Shown here one piece after another: positions 24,665 through 33,955 of a DNA stretch of 38,481 bases (within the stretch, counting starts at the first letter, position 1; every line of letters starts with the position of its first letter). Source of the DNA: Novosphingobium mangrovisedimenti (lineage in GTDB: Bacteria; Pseudomonadota; Alphaproteobacteria; Sphingomonadales; Sphingomonadaceae); contig NZ_JANZXA010000022.1 in NCBI RefSeq assembly GCF_025153475.1, forward strand, positions 1 to 38,481, given 5' to 3'. The position numbers were made by a program, and so were the translations under genes. The notes below the pieces were generated by a model, which was not told where the DNA came from, did no database searches, and worked only from the letters and a program-made list of their open reading frames with translations.

Positions 24665-26329
24665 ATGTCAGACGCACACCAGCATCCGAACGGACCAGAG
24701 CCCAGCGCGTCGGACATCAAACTCGTGATCGCGGCGTCGTCTGCCGGCACGATCTTCGAGTGGTACGACTTCTTCATCTACGGCACGCTCGCCAGCTTCA
24801 TCGGCAAGGCTTTCTTCCCGTCCGTGGGCCCGACGCTGCAGATCCTGCTGGTCTGGGCCGGCTTTGCTGTCGGTTTCGGCTTCCGTCCGCTCGGAGCCAT
24901 CCTTTTCGGCTATTTCGGCGATCGTCTGGGGCGCAAGTACACCTTCCTCGTCACGGTCACGCTGATGGGCATTTCGACAGCCGGTGTCGGGCTTATCCCC
25001 TCTGCCGATACGATCGGCCTGTGGGCACCGCTGATCGTCATCGGCTTGCGCATCCTGCAAGGGCTCGCGCTCGGCGGCGAATACGGCGGGGCGGCCATCT
25101 ACGTTTCCGAGCACTCGCCGCCCAACCGGCGCGGCTATTTCACGGGTTACATCCAGGGAAGCGTCGTGGGCGGGTTCGTGCTCTCGATCATCGTCGTGCT
25201 GCTCAACCAGGCCGTATTTTCCGACCAGACGCTGGCCGACTGGGGCTGGCGCGTGCCGTTCCTGCTGTCGCTCGCCTTGCTCGCGATCTCGTTGTGGATG
25301 CGGCTGAAGCTTTCCGAAAGCCCGGTCTTCCTCGCCATGCAGGAAGAAGGTGAGATTTCAGGCAATCCCTTCGTCGAGAGCTTCACGTATCCCGGCAACA
25401 AGCTGCGCATCTTCATTGCGCTGTTCGGCGTGACGGGAATTCTCACGACGATCTGGTACACGGCCTTCTTCTCGTCCCTTTCCTTCCTCAAAGGGCCGAT
25501 GCGTGTCGATGCGACGGTAGTCGAGGTGGTCATCGGCATCACCGCGCTGATCTCGATGAGCTTCTATGTCATTGTCGGCGGGTGGTCGGACAAGGTGGGG
25601 CGCAAGCTGCCGCTGGTGATCGGCGCGGCTGCGGCGCTGGTCCTGATCTTCCCGCTTTTCTGGGCCATGGGGGCGCTGGCCAACCCGGGCCTTCAGGAAA
25701 GCGCCAGGAACGCGCCCGTGGTCGTTTCCGGTCCCGCGTGTCACACCGATCCCTTCGCCGATCTCACAGGTGCGCGGGTCAGCGATTGCGGCAAGTTGCT
25801 GGAGACCCTGACGGCGAGCGGCGTGCCCTATTCCGTCGCGGCCGCGGCGCAGCTGTCGCTGACGGTCGGCGGCGAGGCGATCGCGCTCCCGTCGACCTGG
25901 CTTTCCGCCGAAGGCGGTGACGCCAAGGCCGCGGCCAAGGCGCGCAAGCAGGGCATCGAGGAGGCGTTGAGCGCGCATGGTTTCGACTTCAGCGTGCAAT
26001 ATCCCGACCTGCCGGCCCTGCTGGGCATTGCGGCGATCCTGCTGGTGCTGGGAGGGCTTTCGGGCCTGACCTATGGTGGCGTCGCGGCCCAGCTTACCGA
26101 GATGTTCCCCGCCCCGATCCGCTACAGCTCGATGTCGATTCCCTATCACATCGGTGCGGGGTATCTCGGCGGCTTCCTGCCGCTGATCGCAAGCTACATC
26201 AACGCCCGGACCGGCGATGCCTATGCCGGCTTGTGGTACACGTGGGTCGTGGTTGCATTCGGGTTGCTGGTGGCAGTATGGGGCCTGCGCGGTGGTCCTC
26301 CCCGAGACTATGGTGAAGATGCTTCCTGA
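24665..26329 (+). CDS. MFS transporter, metabolite:H+ symporter (MHS) family
   Basis: A 554-residue 12-helix transporter. The family signature is clear: SSAGTIFEWYDFFIYGTL in helix 1, FGYFGDRLGRKYTF in loop 2-3, and LALGGEYGGAAIYVSEHSP. MHS members are usually 430-450 residues long. The extra length is an insertion of about 110 residues (about 340-450) between a helix ending WAMGALANPG and one starting LLGIAAILLV. This insertion contains two Cys (PACHTDP, VSDCGKLLE) and is otherwise Ala/Ser-rich. The substrate cannot be told from sequence; relatives carry organic acids and osmolytes. It overlaps alr by 11 bases. Confidence 0.9.
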   Translation: MSDAHQHPNGPEPSASDIKLVIAASSAGTIFEWYDFFIYGTLASFIGKAFFPSVGPTLQILLVWAGFAVGFGFRPLGAILFGYFGDRLGRKYTFLVTVTLMGISTAGVGLIPSADTIGLWAPLIVIGLRILQGLALGGEYGGAAIYVSEHSPPNRRGYFTGYIQGSVVGGFVLSIIVVLLNQAVFSDQTLADWGWRVPFLLSLALLAISLWMRLKLSESPVFLAMQEEGEISGNPFVESFTYPGNKLRIFIALFGVTGILTTIWYTAFFSSLSFLKGPMRVDATVVEVVIGITALISMSFYVIVGGWSDKVGRKLPLVIGAAAALVLIFPLFWAMGALANPGLQESARNAPVVVSGPACHTDPFADLTGARVSDCGKLLETLTASGVPYSVAAAAQLSLTVGGEAIALPSTWLSAEGGDAKAAAKARKQGIEEALSAHGFDFSVQYPDLPALLGIAAILLVLGGLSGLTYGGVAAQLTEMFPAPIRYSSMSIPYHIGAGYLGGFLPLIASYINARTGDAYAGLWYTWVVVAFGLLVAVWGLRGGPPRDYGEDAS

Positions 26330-27362
26330 CATTCCTGCGCCGGCCCTCAGGCTCGGCTTCGATCCCGATGCCCTGCGTGCAAACTGGCAGGCGCTCGACC
26401 GGCTCTCGGGCCGCGCGCGCGCGGGCGCGGCGGTCAAGGCGGATGCCTATGGCGTGGGTGCCCGGCAGGTCGTGCCGGTGCTTCACGCGGCGGGCTGCCA
26501 TGATTTCTTCGTGGCCCACTGGTGCGAGGTTCCCGACCTGCTGGACCTTGCCGCGCCGGGCTCGATCTCCGTGCTGCATGGCCCCCTGAATGACGCCGAC
26601 GTCGCCTTTGCAAGGGCGAGCGGCGTGAAACCGGTAATCAATTCGCTGGAGCAGGCGCGACGCTGGCTCGCCGCGGGCGGGGGACGCTGCGACCTGATGG
26701 TCGATACCGGGATGAACCGCCTGGGACTGGCGATGGACCAGATAGGCGACGCTGTGCTTGCCGCTCTCGATGTCGACGTCCTGATCTCGCATCTGGTCTC
26801 GGCGGACGAGGAAAGCGATCTCAATGCCGTCCAGTGCGGTCGTTGGCGGCAGGCCTGTGCGGTGATACCGCATGCGCGCGCCAGTCTGGCCAACAGTGCC
26901 GGGATCGCGCTGGGCAGCGACTACCACGGAGACCTGACGCGCCCGGGCATAGCGCTCTACGGCGGTATCCCGCGTCCCGAGATGGCCGACATGATCCGCC
27001 AGGTCGTGCGTCCACAGGCGGCTATCCTGCAAGTGCGAACTGTCGCGGCGGGCGATACCATCGGCTACAACGCCACGTTCACCGCGCCGGCGCCGATGCG
27101 GGTCGGGACGGTCGCGCTGGGCTACGCCGATGGCTATTTGCACTTCTGGTCGAATATCGGAGGATTTCATGCCGATGGGCTGGATCTTCCCGTGCTGGGC
27201 CGCATCAGCATGGACATGACCGGGATCGACCTCACCAACGCGCCCCATCTGGACGAAGGCGACTGGGTAACGGCCGAATATGCGCTTCCGGAAGCCGCAT
27301 TGGCGACGGGTCTGTCCCAATATGAGCTATTGACGGTGCTGGGACGCCGTTTCGGACGTTAA
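26319..27362 (+). CDS. alr: Alanine racemase
   Basis: A 347-residue PLP enzyme that makes D-alanine for peptidoglycan. The PLP-lysine is Lys40 in AAVKADAYGVG, and the second catalytic base is Tyr250 in TIGYNATF. Other blocks are VDTGMNRLGL, ANSAGIAL, RPGIALYGG, GYADGYLHFWSN and GRISMDMTGID. ATG 26319 is taken as the start; ATG 26310 and GTG 26313 are in frame and also possible. All overlap the end of the transporter gene, so translation is coupled. Confidence 0.95.
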   Translation: MLPDIPAPALRLGFDPDALRANWQALDRLSGRARAGAAVKADAYGVGARQVVPVLHAAGCHDFFVAHWCEVPDLLDLAAPGSISVLHGPLNDADVAFARASGVKPVINSLEQARRWLAAGGGRCDLMVDTGMNRLGLAMDQIGDAVLAALDVDVLISHLVSADEESDLNAVQCGRWRQACAVIPHARASLANSAGIALGSDYHGDLTRPGIALYGGIPRPEMADMIRQVVRPQAAILQVRTVAAGDTIGYNATFTAPAPMRVGTVALGYADGYLHFWSNIGGFHADGLDLPVLGRISMDMTGIDLTNAPHLDEGDWVTAEYALPEAALATGLSQYELLTVLGRRFGR

Positions 27363-27401
27363 ATTCTGGCAAATCGGTCTTTTGCTGCGCAGCAATTGTG
27401 T

Positions 27402-27430
27402 TGCATCGCGACATATCCGGGTGGTAGCAT
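27402..27430 (+). promoter_or_regulatory. Possible housekeeping promoter of phaR
   Basis: TTGCAT (27402-27407) and TAGCAT (27425-27430) are 17 bases apart and 28 bases ahead of the phaR ATG. A 14-base perfect palindrome, TTGCTGCGCAGCAA, lies just upstream at 27383-27396. It could be a regulator site (PhaR proteins autoregulate in other species) or part of an alr terminator; neither can be decided here. Confidence 0.35.
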
Positions 27431-27458
27431 CTCCCAGTGACAGGACTGGGGATTGGAA

Positions 27459-28016
27459 ATGGCTGAAACGGCGTCCAACGACGACAACACGGTTATCATC
27501 AAGAAGTACGCCAACCGGCGGCTCTATAATACCCGTTCGTCGAGCTACATCACGCTCGATCATCTCGCGAAGATGACCCGGGAAGGGGTGGACTACAAGG
27601 TCCTCGATGCCAAGACCGGCAACGACATCACCCATACGATCCTGACCCAGATCATCATGGAGGAAGAAACGAACGGCGAGCAGATGCTGCCGGTGAACTT
27701 CCTGCGCGAACTGATCGGGATGTACGGCAACTCGATGCAGTCGCTGATTCCGCATTACCTCGAAGCCTCGATGGAAAACTTCCGCGCCAACCAGACCAAG
27801 CTGGCCAAGGCGTTCGAAGACAGTCTGGGCAACAACCCGCTGGCCAAGCTGGCGGAGCAGAACATGGCGATGTTCCGTGCTGCATCCGCCGCCTTCATGC
27901 CCGGTGCCGAAAAGCCCGAAGGCAAGGCACCCGCGTCGGACGAAGGCGGGGACCTTGCCTCGCTCAAGGAACAGATGGCGGAAATGCAGAAGAAGCTTGA
28001 CGCGCTGGGCAAATAA
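27459..28016 (+). CDS. phaR: Polyhydroxyalkanoate synthesis repressor PhaR
   Basis: A 185-residue regulator of PHA granule genes. The N-terminal DNA-binding domain has the family hallmark IIKKYANRRLYNTRSSSYITL (about 14-34), followed by VLDAKTGNDITHTILTQIIMEEE. The PHB-accumulation regulatory domain follows (about 75-115). The C-terminus ends in an Ala/Lys-rich coiled coil (LASLKEQMAEMQKKLDAL). ATG 27459 is preferred over TTG 27453. No pha biosynthetic genes lie in the window. Confidence 0.94.
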   Translation: MAETASNDDNTVIIKKYANRRLYNTRSSSYITLDHLAKMTREGVDYKVLDAKTGNDITHTILTQIIMEEETNGEQMLPVNFLRELIGMYGNSMQSLIPHYLEASMENFRANQTKLAKAFEDSLGNNPLAKLAEQNMAMFRAASAAFMPGAEKPEGKAPASDEGGDLASLKEQMAEMQKKLDALGK

Positions 28017-28080
28017 AGGCCAGCGGGTGCGCGGCGGAGGATAAGCCTCCGCACGCAACACCAAGTCAGGAAGAAGCCCC

Positions 28081-29619
28081 GTGTCTGCCATTCGTCACGC
28101 CCTCACGACCAAGCGCGAGGACGACTTCGCCCAGTGGTATCAGGAAGTCATTTCCGAAGCTGAAATGGCCGAGGAATCGGGTGTACGCGGCTGCATGGTC
28201 ATCAAGCCGTGGGGCTACGGCATCTGGGAGCGTATCCAGCGCCTGATGGATGACCGCATCAAGGCCGCCGGTGTCCAGAACTGCTACTTCCCGCTGTTCA
28301 TCCCGCTCTCCTATTTCGCCAAGGAAGCCGAGCACGTCGAAGGCTTCGCCAAGGAAATGGCGGTCGTCACCCACCACCGCCTGATCGCGGATGGACAGGG
28401 CGGCCTGGTGCCCGATCCCGAAGCGAAGCTGGAAGAACCGCTGATCGTTCGTCCGACCTCGGAAACCGTGATCGGCGCCGCCATGGCGCGCTGGGTCCAG
28501 TCCTGGCGCGACTTGCCGCTGCTGACCAACCAGTGGGCCAACGTCGTGCGCTGGGAAATGCGCACGCGCATGTTCCTGCGCACCAGCGAATTCCTCTGGC
28601 AGGAGGGCCACACCGCCCACGCCGACCGCGAGGACGCGGTGGAAGAGACGTTGCGCGCGCTCGAGATGTATCGCGATTTCGTCGAGACCGAACTGGCGAT
28701 GCCTGTCATCACCGGCGAGAAGCCGGAGAACGAGCGCTTCCCCGGCGCCGTCGCGACCTATTCGATCGAGGCCATGATGCAGGACGGCAAGGCCCTGCAG
28801 GCCGGTACCTCGCACTACCTCGGCACGGGTTTCGCCCATGCCGCGGGCATCCAGTATCAGGATGCGGAAGGCACCCAGCAGTATTGCCACACGACCTCGT
28901 GGGGTACATCGACCCGCATGGTCGGCGGCATGATCATGACCCATGGCGACGACGACGGGCTGCGCGTGCCGCCCGCGGTCGCGCCGCACCAGATCGTGAT
29001 CCTGCCGATGCTGCGCGACAAGCCGGAGGATGAGGAACTGCTCGCCTACTGCGAAGAGATCCGCAAGGAACTGGCCGGCATGTCGGCGCTGGGCGAGCGC
29101 ATTCGCGTCCTGCTCGACAAGCGTCCGGGCAAGGCCACGCAGAAGCGCTGGACCTGGGTGAAGAAGGGCGTGCCGCTGATCCTCGAGATCGGCGGACGCG
29201 ATGCCGCCTCCGGGCAGGTCTCGATGCTGCGCCGCGACAAGCTGTGGAACGATGCGGCCAAGGCGAATTTCGTGGGCATGCCGAAGGAAGACTTCCTGGC
29301 GCTCGCCGAAGCCGAACTCGATAACATCCAGTCCGCGCTCTTCGTCGAGGCCAAGAAAAAGCGCGATGAGAACATCACCCGCGTTTCGACCTTCGCGGAA
29401 GTCGCCGCGTTCTTCTCCGAAGACAAGCGCTATCCGGGTTGGGCCGAGGTGGAATGGGCCCGTCCGACGGGCGACGAACTGGAAGACGTCGTCCAGCAAC
29501 TCAAGGCGCTCAAGCTCACCATCCGTAACACGCCGCTCGATGCCGAGCCTGTAAGCGGCGCCTGCATTTTTACCGGCAAGCCCGCGGTGGAGAAGATCTA
29601 CATCGCCCGAGCCTACTGA
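28081..29619 (+). CDS. proS: Prolyl-tRNA synthetase, archaeal/eukaryote-like short form
   Basis: A 512-residue class II aminoacyl-tRNA synthetase. The order of motifs is FAQWYQEVISEAEMAE at the N-terminus, motif 1 around KPWGYGIWERIQ, motif 2 (RWEMRTRMFLRTSEFLWQEGHTAH) and motif 3 (GGMIMTHGDDDGLRVPP). The anticodon-binding domain and a C-terminal domain ending IARAY follow. There is no YbaK-like editing insertion. This is the archaeal/eukaryotic-type ProRS rather than the E. coli type. It starts at GTG 28081 with AGGAAGAA upstream. Confidence 0.95.
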   Translation: MSAIRHALTTKREDDFAQWYQEVISEAEMAEESGVRGCMVIKPWGYGIWERIQRLMDDRIKAAGVQNCYFPLFIPLSYFAKEAEHVEGFAKEMAVVTHHRLIADGQGGLVPDPEAKLEEPLIVRPTSETVIGAAMARWVQSWRDLPLLTNQWANVVRWEMRTRMFLRTSEFLWQEGHTAHADREDAVEETLRALEMYRDFVETELAMPVITGEKPENERFPGAVATYSIEAMMQDGKALQAGTSHYLGTGFAHAAGIQYQDAEGTQQYCHTTSWGTSTRMVGGMIMTHGDDDGLRVPPAVAPHQIVILPMLRDKPEDEELLAYCEEIRKELAGMSALGERIRVLLDKRPGKATQKRWTWVKKGVPLILEIGGRDAASGQVSMLRRDKLWNDAAKANFVGMPKEDFLALAEAELDNIQSALFVEAKKKRDENITRVSTFAEVAAFFSEDKRYPGWAEVEWARPTGDELEDVVQQLKALKLTIRNTPLDAEPVSGACIFTGKPAVEKIYIARAY

Positions 29620-29641
29620 TCCGGAAGACGAAGGGATCGCG

Positions 29642-31000
29642 ATGCACAGGAAATTGAGCCCCATTGCCCGGATCGTGCCGGCAGCATTGTGCATGTCGCT
29701 GGCTTTTGCCGCGCCTGCGGGTGCGGAAGACAAGGCCGATGTGTCCGAGGCCCGGCTGCACGCCGACGTCGAGAAACTGGTGTCCTTCGGCACGCGGCAC
29801 ACCCTTTCCTCGCAGACCGATCCCCGTCGCGGCATTGGCGCGGCGCGGCGCTGGGCCGAGGCGCAGTTCCGTGCCAGCGCGAAGGCTTGCGGCGGTTGCC
29901 TGGACGTGGTCACGCCCGAAACCATGGTGAGCGGGCGCCGCATTCCGGAGCCGGTGAGGCTGGTGGATGTCGTGGCCATTCAGCGCGGCACAGAGCGTCC
30001 GAACGAAGTGGTGATCGTTCAGGGCCACATCGACAGCCGCGCGAGCGACGTCATGGATGCAACGAGCGATGCGCCCGGTGCGAACGATGACGGCTCCGGC
30101 ACCGCACTCGTGCTCGAAGCAGCGCGCGTGCTGTCGCAGCGCTCGTTCCCGACGACCATCGTCTATGCGGTGCTCTCGGGCGAGGAGCAGGGGCTCTATG
30201 GCGGCAGGCTGCTTGCCGATTACGCGAAGCAGCAGGGCTGGACCGTGAAGGCCGTGCTCAACAACGACATCGTCGGCGGATCGTGCGGTTCGGACGGGTA
30301 CTGCGACGACACCCACGTGCGCGTGTTCTCCGAAGGTCCGCGCGCCGACGCGACCGACAAGACCCGCGCCGCCGCGCGCCGCTTCGGTGGAGAGAACGAC
30401 AGCCCGGGGCGCAATATCTCGCGCTACGTCGCCGCGCTTGCCGGCGGCGTGCAGGACGATCTCGCCGTTCGTCAGATCTGGCGCGCCGACCGCATGGGCC
30501 GGGGCGGGGACCAGCTGCCGTTCCTCGAATCCGGCTATCCGGCCGTGCGCTTCACGGTTGCGGTCGAGGATTACGACCACCAGCATCAGGACCTGCGCAC
30601 GCAGGACGGCGTGACCTATGGGGATACCGTGGACGAGATGGACTTTCCCTATCTCGCCAAGGTGACCCGCCTGAATGTTGCGGCGCTTGCCGCACTCGCC
30701 GCGGCGCCGCTGCCGCCCGCGCCGGTTGCCGATGCTGCGGTGAAGACCTGGACCGATGTGACCTGGAAGCCGGTCGCCGGCGCTGTTGCCTACAATGTCT
30801 GGCGCCGGCGCACCGATGCGGCCGAATGGGAAGCCGAACCTGTCGCCGCGCGCACGCCTGAAACCAGCATCAAGCTGGAGGGCCTGCGCGGGGATGACTG
30901 GATCCTCGGCGTCAGCGCGGTTGCCGCCGACGGCAGCGAAAGCCCGGTGGCCGCGGCCGTGCCCGGGGGCGGCTTCGGTCCTCTCGCGAACGGGGACTGA
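29642..31000 (+). CDS. Secreted M28-family zinc aminopeptidase
   Basis: A 452-residue exported peptidase. Residues 1-28 form a signal peptide (IVPAALCMSLAFAAPAGA). The M28 di-zinc site can be read in order: VQGHIDSR (His), PGANDDGSGTA (Asp), LSGEEQGLYG (general base Glu and ligand Glu), NNDIVGG (Asp) and DYDHQHQ (His). All ligands are present. The C-terminal 95 or so residues look like a fibronectin-III-like beta domain (VTWKPVAGAVAYNVWRR). It follows proS by 22 bases and precedes rnr by 47 bases. Confidence 0.9.
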   Translation: MHRKLSPIARIVPAALCMSLAFAAPAGAEDKADVSEARLHADVEKLVSFGTRHTLSSQTDPRRGIGAARRWAEAQFRASAKACGGCLDVVTPETMVSGRRIPEPVRLVDVVAIQRGTERPNEVVIVQGHIDSRASDVMDATSDAPGANDDGSGTALVLEAARVLSQRSFPTTIVYAVLSGEEQGLYGGRLLADYAKQQGWTVKAVLNNDIVGGSCGSDGYCDDTHVRVFSEGPRADATDKTRAAARRFGGENDSPGRNISRYVAALAGGVQDDLAVRQIWRADRMGRGGDQLPFLESGYPAVRFTVAVEDYDHQHQDLRTQDGVTYGDTVDEMDFPYLAKVTRLNVAALAALAAAPLPPAPVADAAVKTWTDVTWKPVAGAVAYNVWRRRTDAAEWEAEPVAARTPETSIKLEGLRGDDWILGVSAVAADGSESPVAAAVPGGGFGPLANGD

Positions 31001-31047
31001 TTGCGCGCGCCATTGCAATCGGGCGCGTCAGCCCCCATTGCAGCGGC

Positions 31048-33303
31048 ATGGCTCCCAGAAAACGGCCCGCACCCGGCCTGCCGACGCGCAAGCAGATCCT
31101 GGACTTCATCCAGAACTCGCCGGTCCCTGCCGGCAAGCGCGAGATTGCGCGCGAATTCGGGCTGAAGGGGCAGGAGAAGATCCAGCTCAAGGCGCTGCTC
31201 AAGGACATGGCCGAGGAAGGCCTGATCGACGGCAAGCGCACCGCCTTTCACAAGATGGGCGGCTTGCCCAAGGTCACCGTGCTGCGCGTGGTCGACATCG
31301 ACGAGGGCGAGGCGATCGCGGTGCCCGACACCTGGCAGCCGGAAGATGCCACGCCGCCCCCGCGCATCCGCCTGATCGAAAAGGGCAGGGGCTCCGCGCT
31401 CAAAAAGGGCGACCGCGTTCTTTCGCGCACGGAGGAAAGCGGTTCTGGCTGGCGCGCCTTCCCGATGAAGAAGCTGGCGCTGCGCTCCGAACAGTTGCTC
31501 GGCGTCGTCGAGATCGACAAGGCGGGCAAGGCCTGGCTGGCCCCCGTCGACAAGCGCATCCGCAATTCCTCTGCAATCTCCGACCTCGGCAATGCCGAAG
31601 CGGGCGAACTGGTGCTGGCGGAGCCGACCGGCCGCTCGGCGCGCGCTTCGGTCAAGGTGACCGAAGTGCTGGGCGAACCGCTGGCCCCCAAGGCCTTCAG
31701 CCTCATCGCGATCCACAAGCACGGCATTCCCAACCGCTTCACCGAGGAAACCCTCGCGGAAGCCGAGCGCGTGGCGAAAATGCCGCTGAGCCCGGAGAAG
31801 CGCGAGGACTTGCGGCACCTTCCCATCGTCGCCATCGACCCCAGCGACGCGCGCGATCACGACGATGCGATCTGGGCCGAGCCGGACGGGGAAGGGGGCT
31901 TCAACGCCCTTGTCGCGATTGCCGACGTCTCGTTCTACGTGCGCCCCGGCGGCGACATCGACCGCGAGGCGCGGCGGCGCGGCAACTCGGTCTATTTCCC
32001 GGACCGCGTGGTGCCGATGCTGCCCGAGGTCCTCTCCGCCGACGTCTGCTCGCTGCGCGCGGGCGAGGATCGTGCGGCCATGGCCTGCCACCTCAAGGTG
32101 GACAGCGAAGGCAAGGTCACGGCCTGGCGCTTTACCCGCGCCATCGTGCGTATCCACGAGGTGATCGCCTACGAGGATGCGCAAGCCCGCATCGACAGCG
32201 GCGAGGCAGGCGCGGACCTGCAGAACTTCTGGGCCTGCTGGAAGGCGCTCGCCACCGCGCGCGAGAAACGCGATCCGCTCGAACTCGAACTGCCCGAGCG
32301 GCGGGTGAAGCTCGACGAACAGGGGCGCATTGCCGAGATCGCGATCCGCGAACGGCTCGATGCGCACCGCGTGGTCGAGGATTTCATGATCGCCGCCAAT
32401 GTCGCTGCGGCCAAGGCGCTGGAAGCCAAGGTCGCGCCCGTGGTCTACCGCGTGCACGAGACGCCGAGCCGAGAGAAGCTGGTTGCGCTCAAGGACTACC
32501 TCGCCACCTTCGGCAAGAATCTGGCGATGGGACAGGTCATCACGCCGGGCCTGTTCAACCGCATGCTCAAGGACATCGCGGAGGAGAGCGAGAAGGCCCT
32601 GATCATGGAGGCCGTGCTGCGCAGCCAGACACAGGCATACTATGGTCCGCGCAACGAGGGGCACTTCGGCCTCGCGCTGGGGTCCTATGCGCACTTCACT
32701 TCGCCGATCCGGCGCTATGCCGACTTGCTGGTGCACCGCGCGCTGGTCGATGCCTATCACCTCGAACAGCCCAGACCCCATGGTGACATTCCCGCGACCT
32801 CCGGCCTGTCGGAGCGCGATCGCGACGATCTGGGTCGGGTCAGCGAGGCAATCAGCCAGGCCGAACGCCGCGCGATGGAGGCCGAACGCGAGACGATCGA
32901 CCGCTACGTCGCCGCGTGGCTGTCATCCCGCGTGGGCGAGGTCTTCGACACGCGGATCACCGGGGTGCAGAAATTCGGCTTCTTCGCCACCATTGTCGGC
33001 CTTGGCGGAGACGGCCTCGTCCCGGTCTCCACGCTTGGCGACGAGCGCTTCGCCTATGACGAGAAGGCGCACGTCCTTTCCGGCGAGGACAGCGGCACGA
33101 CGTATGCGATCGGCCAGATCCTGCGCCTGCGGCTGGCCGAGGCCAATCCGTTGACCGGTGCGCTCAAGTTCGAACTGGAATCGGGCAGCGGCCGCATCGA
33201 GCCGCGCGGGAGACCCTTGCCGCTCAAGAAGCGCGGGAATCACCTGGCCGGCAAGCGCGGACGTCCCGCGAACATCCGGCATCAGGGGCGTCGGAAGAAA
33301 TAG
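31048..33303 (+). CDS. rnr: Ribonuclease R
   Basis: A 751-residue 3'-to-5' processive exoribonuclease for structured RNA. An N-terminal winged helix (about 15-75) and cold-shock domains are followed by the RNB catalytic core. The four metal-binding Asp lie in IDPSDARDHDDAIWAE (264, 270, 272, 273). The HFTSPIRRYADLLVHR motif is intact. The S1 domain (about 630-715) and a basic tail (KKRGNHLAGKRGRPAN) complete it. The start is ATG 31048. Long open frames on both strands across it are shadows. Confidence 0.97.
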   Translation: MAPRKRPAPGLPTRKQILDFIQNSPVPAGKREIAREFGLKGQEKIQLKALLKDMAEEGLIDGKRTAFHKMGGLPKVTVLRVVDIDEGEAIAVPDTWQPEDATPPPRIRLIEKGRGSALKKGDRVLSRTEESGSGWRAFPMKKLALRSEQLLGVVEIDKAGKAWLAPVDKRIRNSSAISDLGNAEAGELVLAEPTGRSARASVKVTEVLGEPLAPKAFSLIAIHKHGIPNRFTEETLAEAERVAKMPLSPEKREDLRHLPIVAIDPSDARDHDDAIWAEPDGEGGFNALVAIADVSFYVRPGGDIDREARRRGNSVYFPDRVVPMLPEVLSADVCSLRAGEDRAAMACHLKVDSEGKVTAWRFTRAIVRIHEVIAYEDAQARIDSGEAGADLQNFWACWKALATAREKRDPLELELPERRVKLDEQGRIAEIAIRERLDAHRVVEDFMIAANVAAAKALEAKVAPVVYRVHETPSREKLVALKDYLATFGKNLAMGQVITPGLFNRMLKDIAEESEKALIMEAVLRSQTQAYYGPRNEGHFGLALGSYAHFTSPIRRYADLLVHRALVDAYHLEQPRPHGDIPATSGLSERDRDDLGRVSEAISQAERRAMEAERETIDRYVAAWLSSRVGEVFDTRITGVQKFGFFATIVGLGGDGLVPVSTLGDERFAYDEKAHVLSGEDSGTTYAIGQILRLRLAEANPLTGALKFELESGSGRIEPRGRPLPLKKRGNHLAGKRGRPANIRHQGRRKK

Positions 33304-33337
33304 CGCTGGCGGTGTCGAAACCGGCAATCTGCCGGGC

Positions 33338-33793
33338 TTAACTCAGCCGTTCGATCGCCGCCGCATCAAGACCGCCCGGAACCACGAACACCGGACACGT
33401 CATGTGCGCCATCCCGGCGCCGGTGAAGTGCGCCACCAGCGGGCCGGGGCCGCCTTCTCTTGCCGCTCCCAGCACGAGGGCGGAAACTTCCGGATGCTCT
33501 TTCAGGTACTGGCGCACGACCTTGATGTCCTCGCCTACGCGCACCGCGATCACCGGCATCTTGGCTCCCTGCGAAAGCAGGTTGCCGGCCGCCGCGGTCA
33601 CCATCGTTTCGGCCCGTGCGCGGGCTTCTTCCTCGATGGTCGCCTGCACGCCGCCGAAAGCGTTGAATTCCTGAGGTGGGACCAGAGCAAGGAGGTGGAG
33701 CACGCCATCGGTCTTCGCCGCACGCCGGGCGGCGAACTGCAGTGCCACCAGCGCTTCATCGGTTTCGTCGACAATGACCAGGTAAACGCGCAT
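33338..33793 (-). CDS. Universal stress protein (UspA family)
   Basis: A 151-residue single-domain Usp protein. It begins MRVYLVIVDETDEA with the conserved acidic residue after the first strand. The nucleotide-loop region reads LVLGAAREGGPGPLVAHFTG, which departs from the canonical GxxGxnGS/T, so ATP binding is uncertain. It ends with the usual CPVFVVPGG strand. It is divergent from pdhC (162 bases between starts) and convergent with rnr. Confidence 0.85.
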   Translation of the reverse strand: MRVYLVIVDETDEALVALQFAARRAAKTDGVLHLLALVPPQEFNAFGGVQATIEEEARARAETMVTAAAGNLLSQGAKMPVIAVRVGEDIKVVRQYLKEHPEVSALVLGAAREGGPGPLVAHFTGAGMAHMTCPVFVVPGGLDAAAIERLS

Positions 33794-33955
33794 TCGTGTT
33801 CCTCTCGGAACGGGCTTATCAGGCTATTCACTGTGCGGCGCAAGCCATCACGAATGCGAAAAAGGAACGGCTAGGCGCTTGTGCGCGGGCCCCAACTTGT
33901 CCAAGGAGAAATCGAGCCCAACCTCCCCAGGAACACAAGGGACGATACCGCTTCC

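Noticed and set aside
30786..32786. Long open frames over the M28 peptidase end and rnr in other frames on both strands
   Set aside because: Rnr motifs and the RNB catalytic residues are all in the 31048-33303 frame. The others are Arg/Gly/Ala-rich shadows typical of high-GC DNA.
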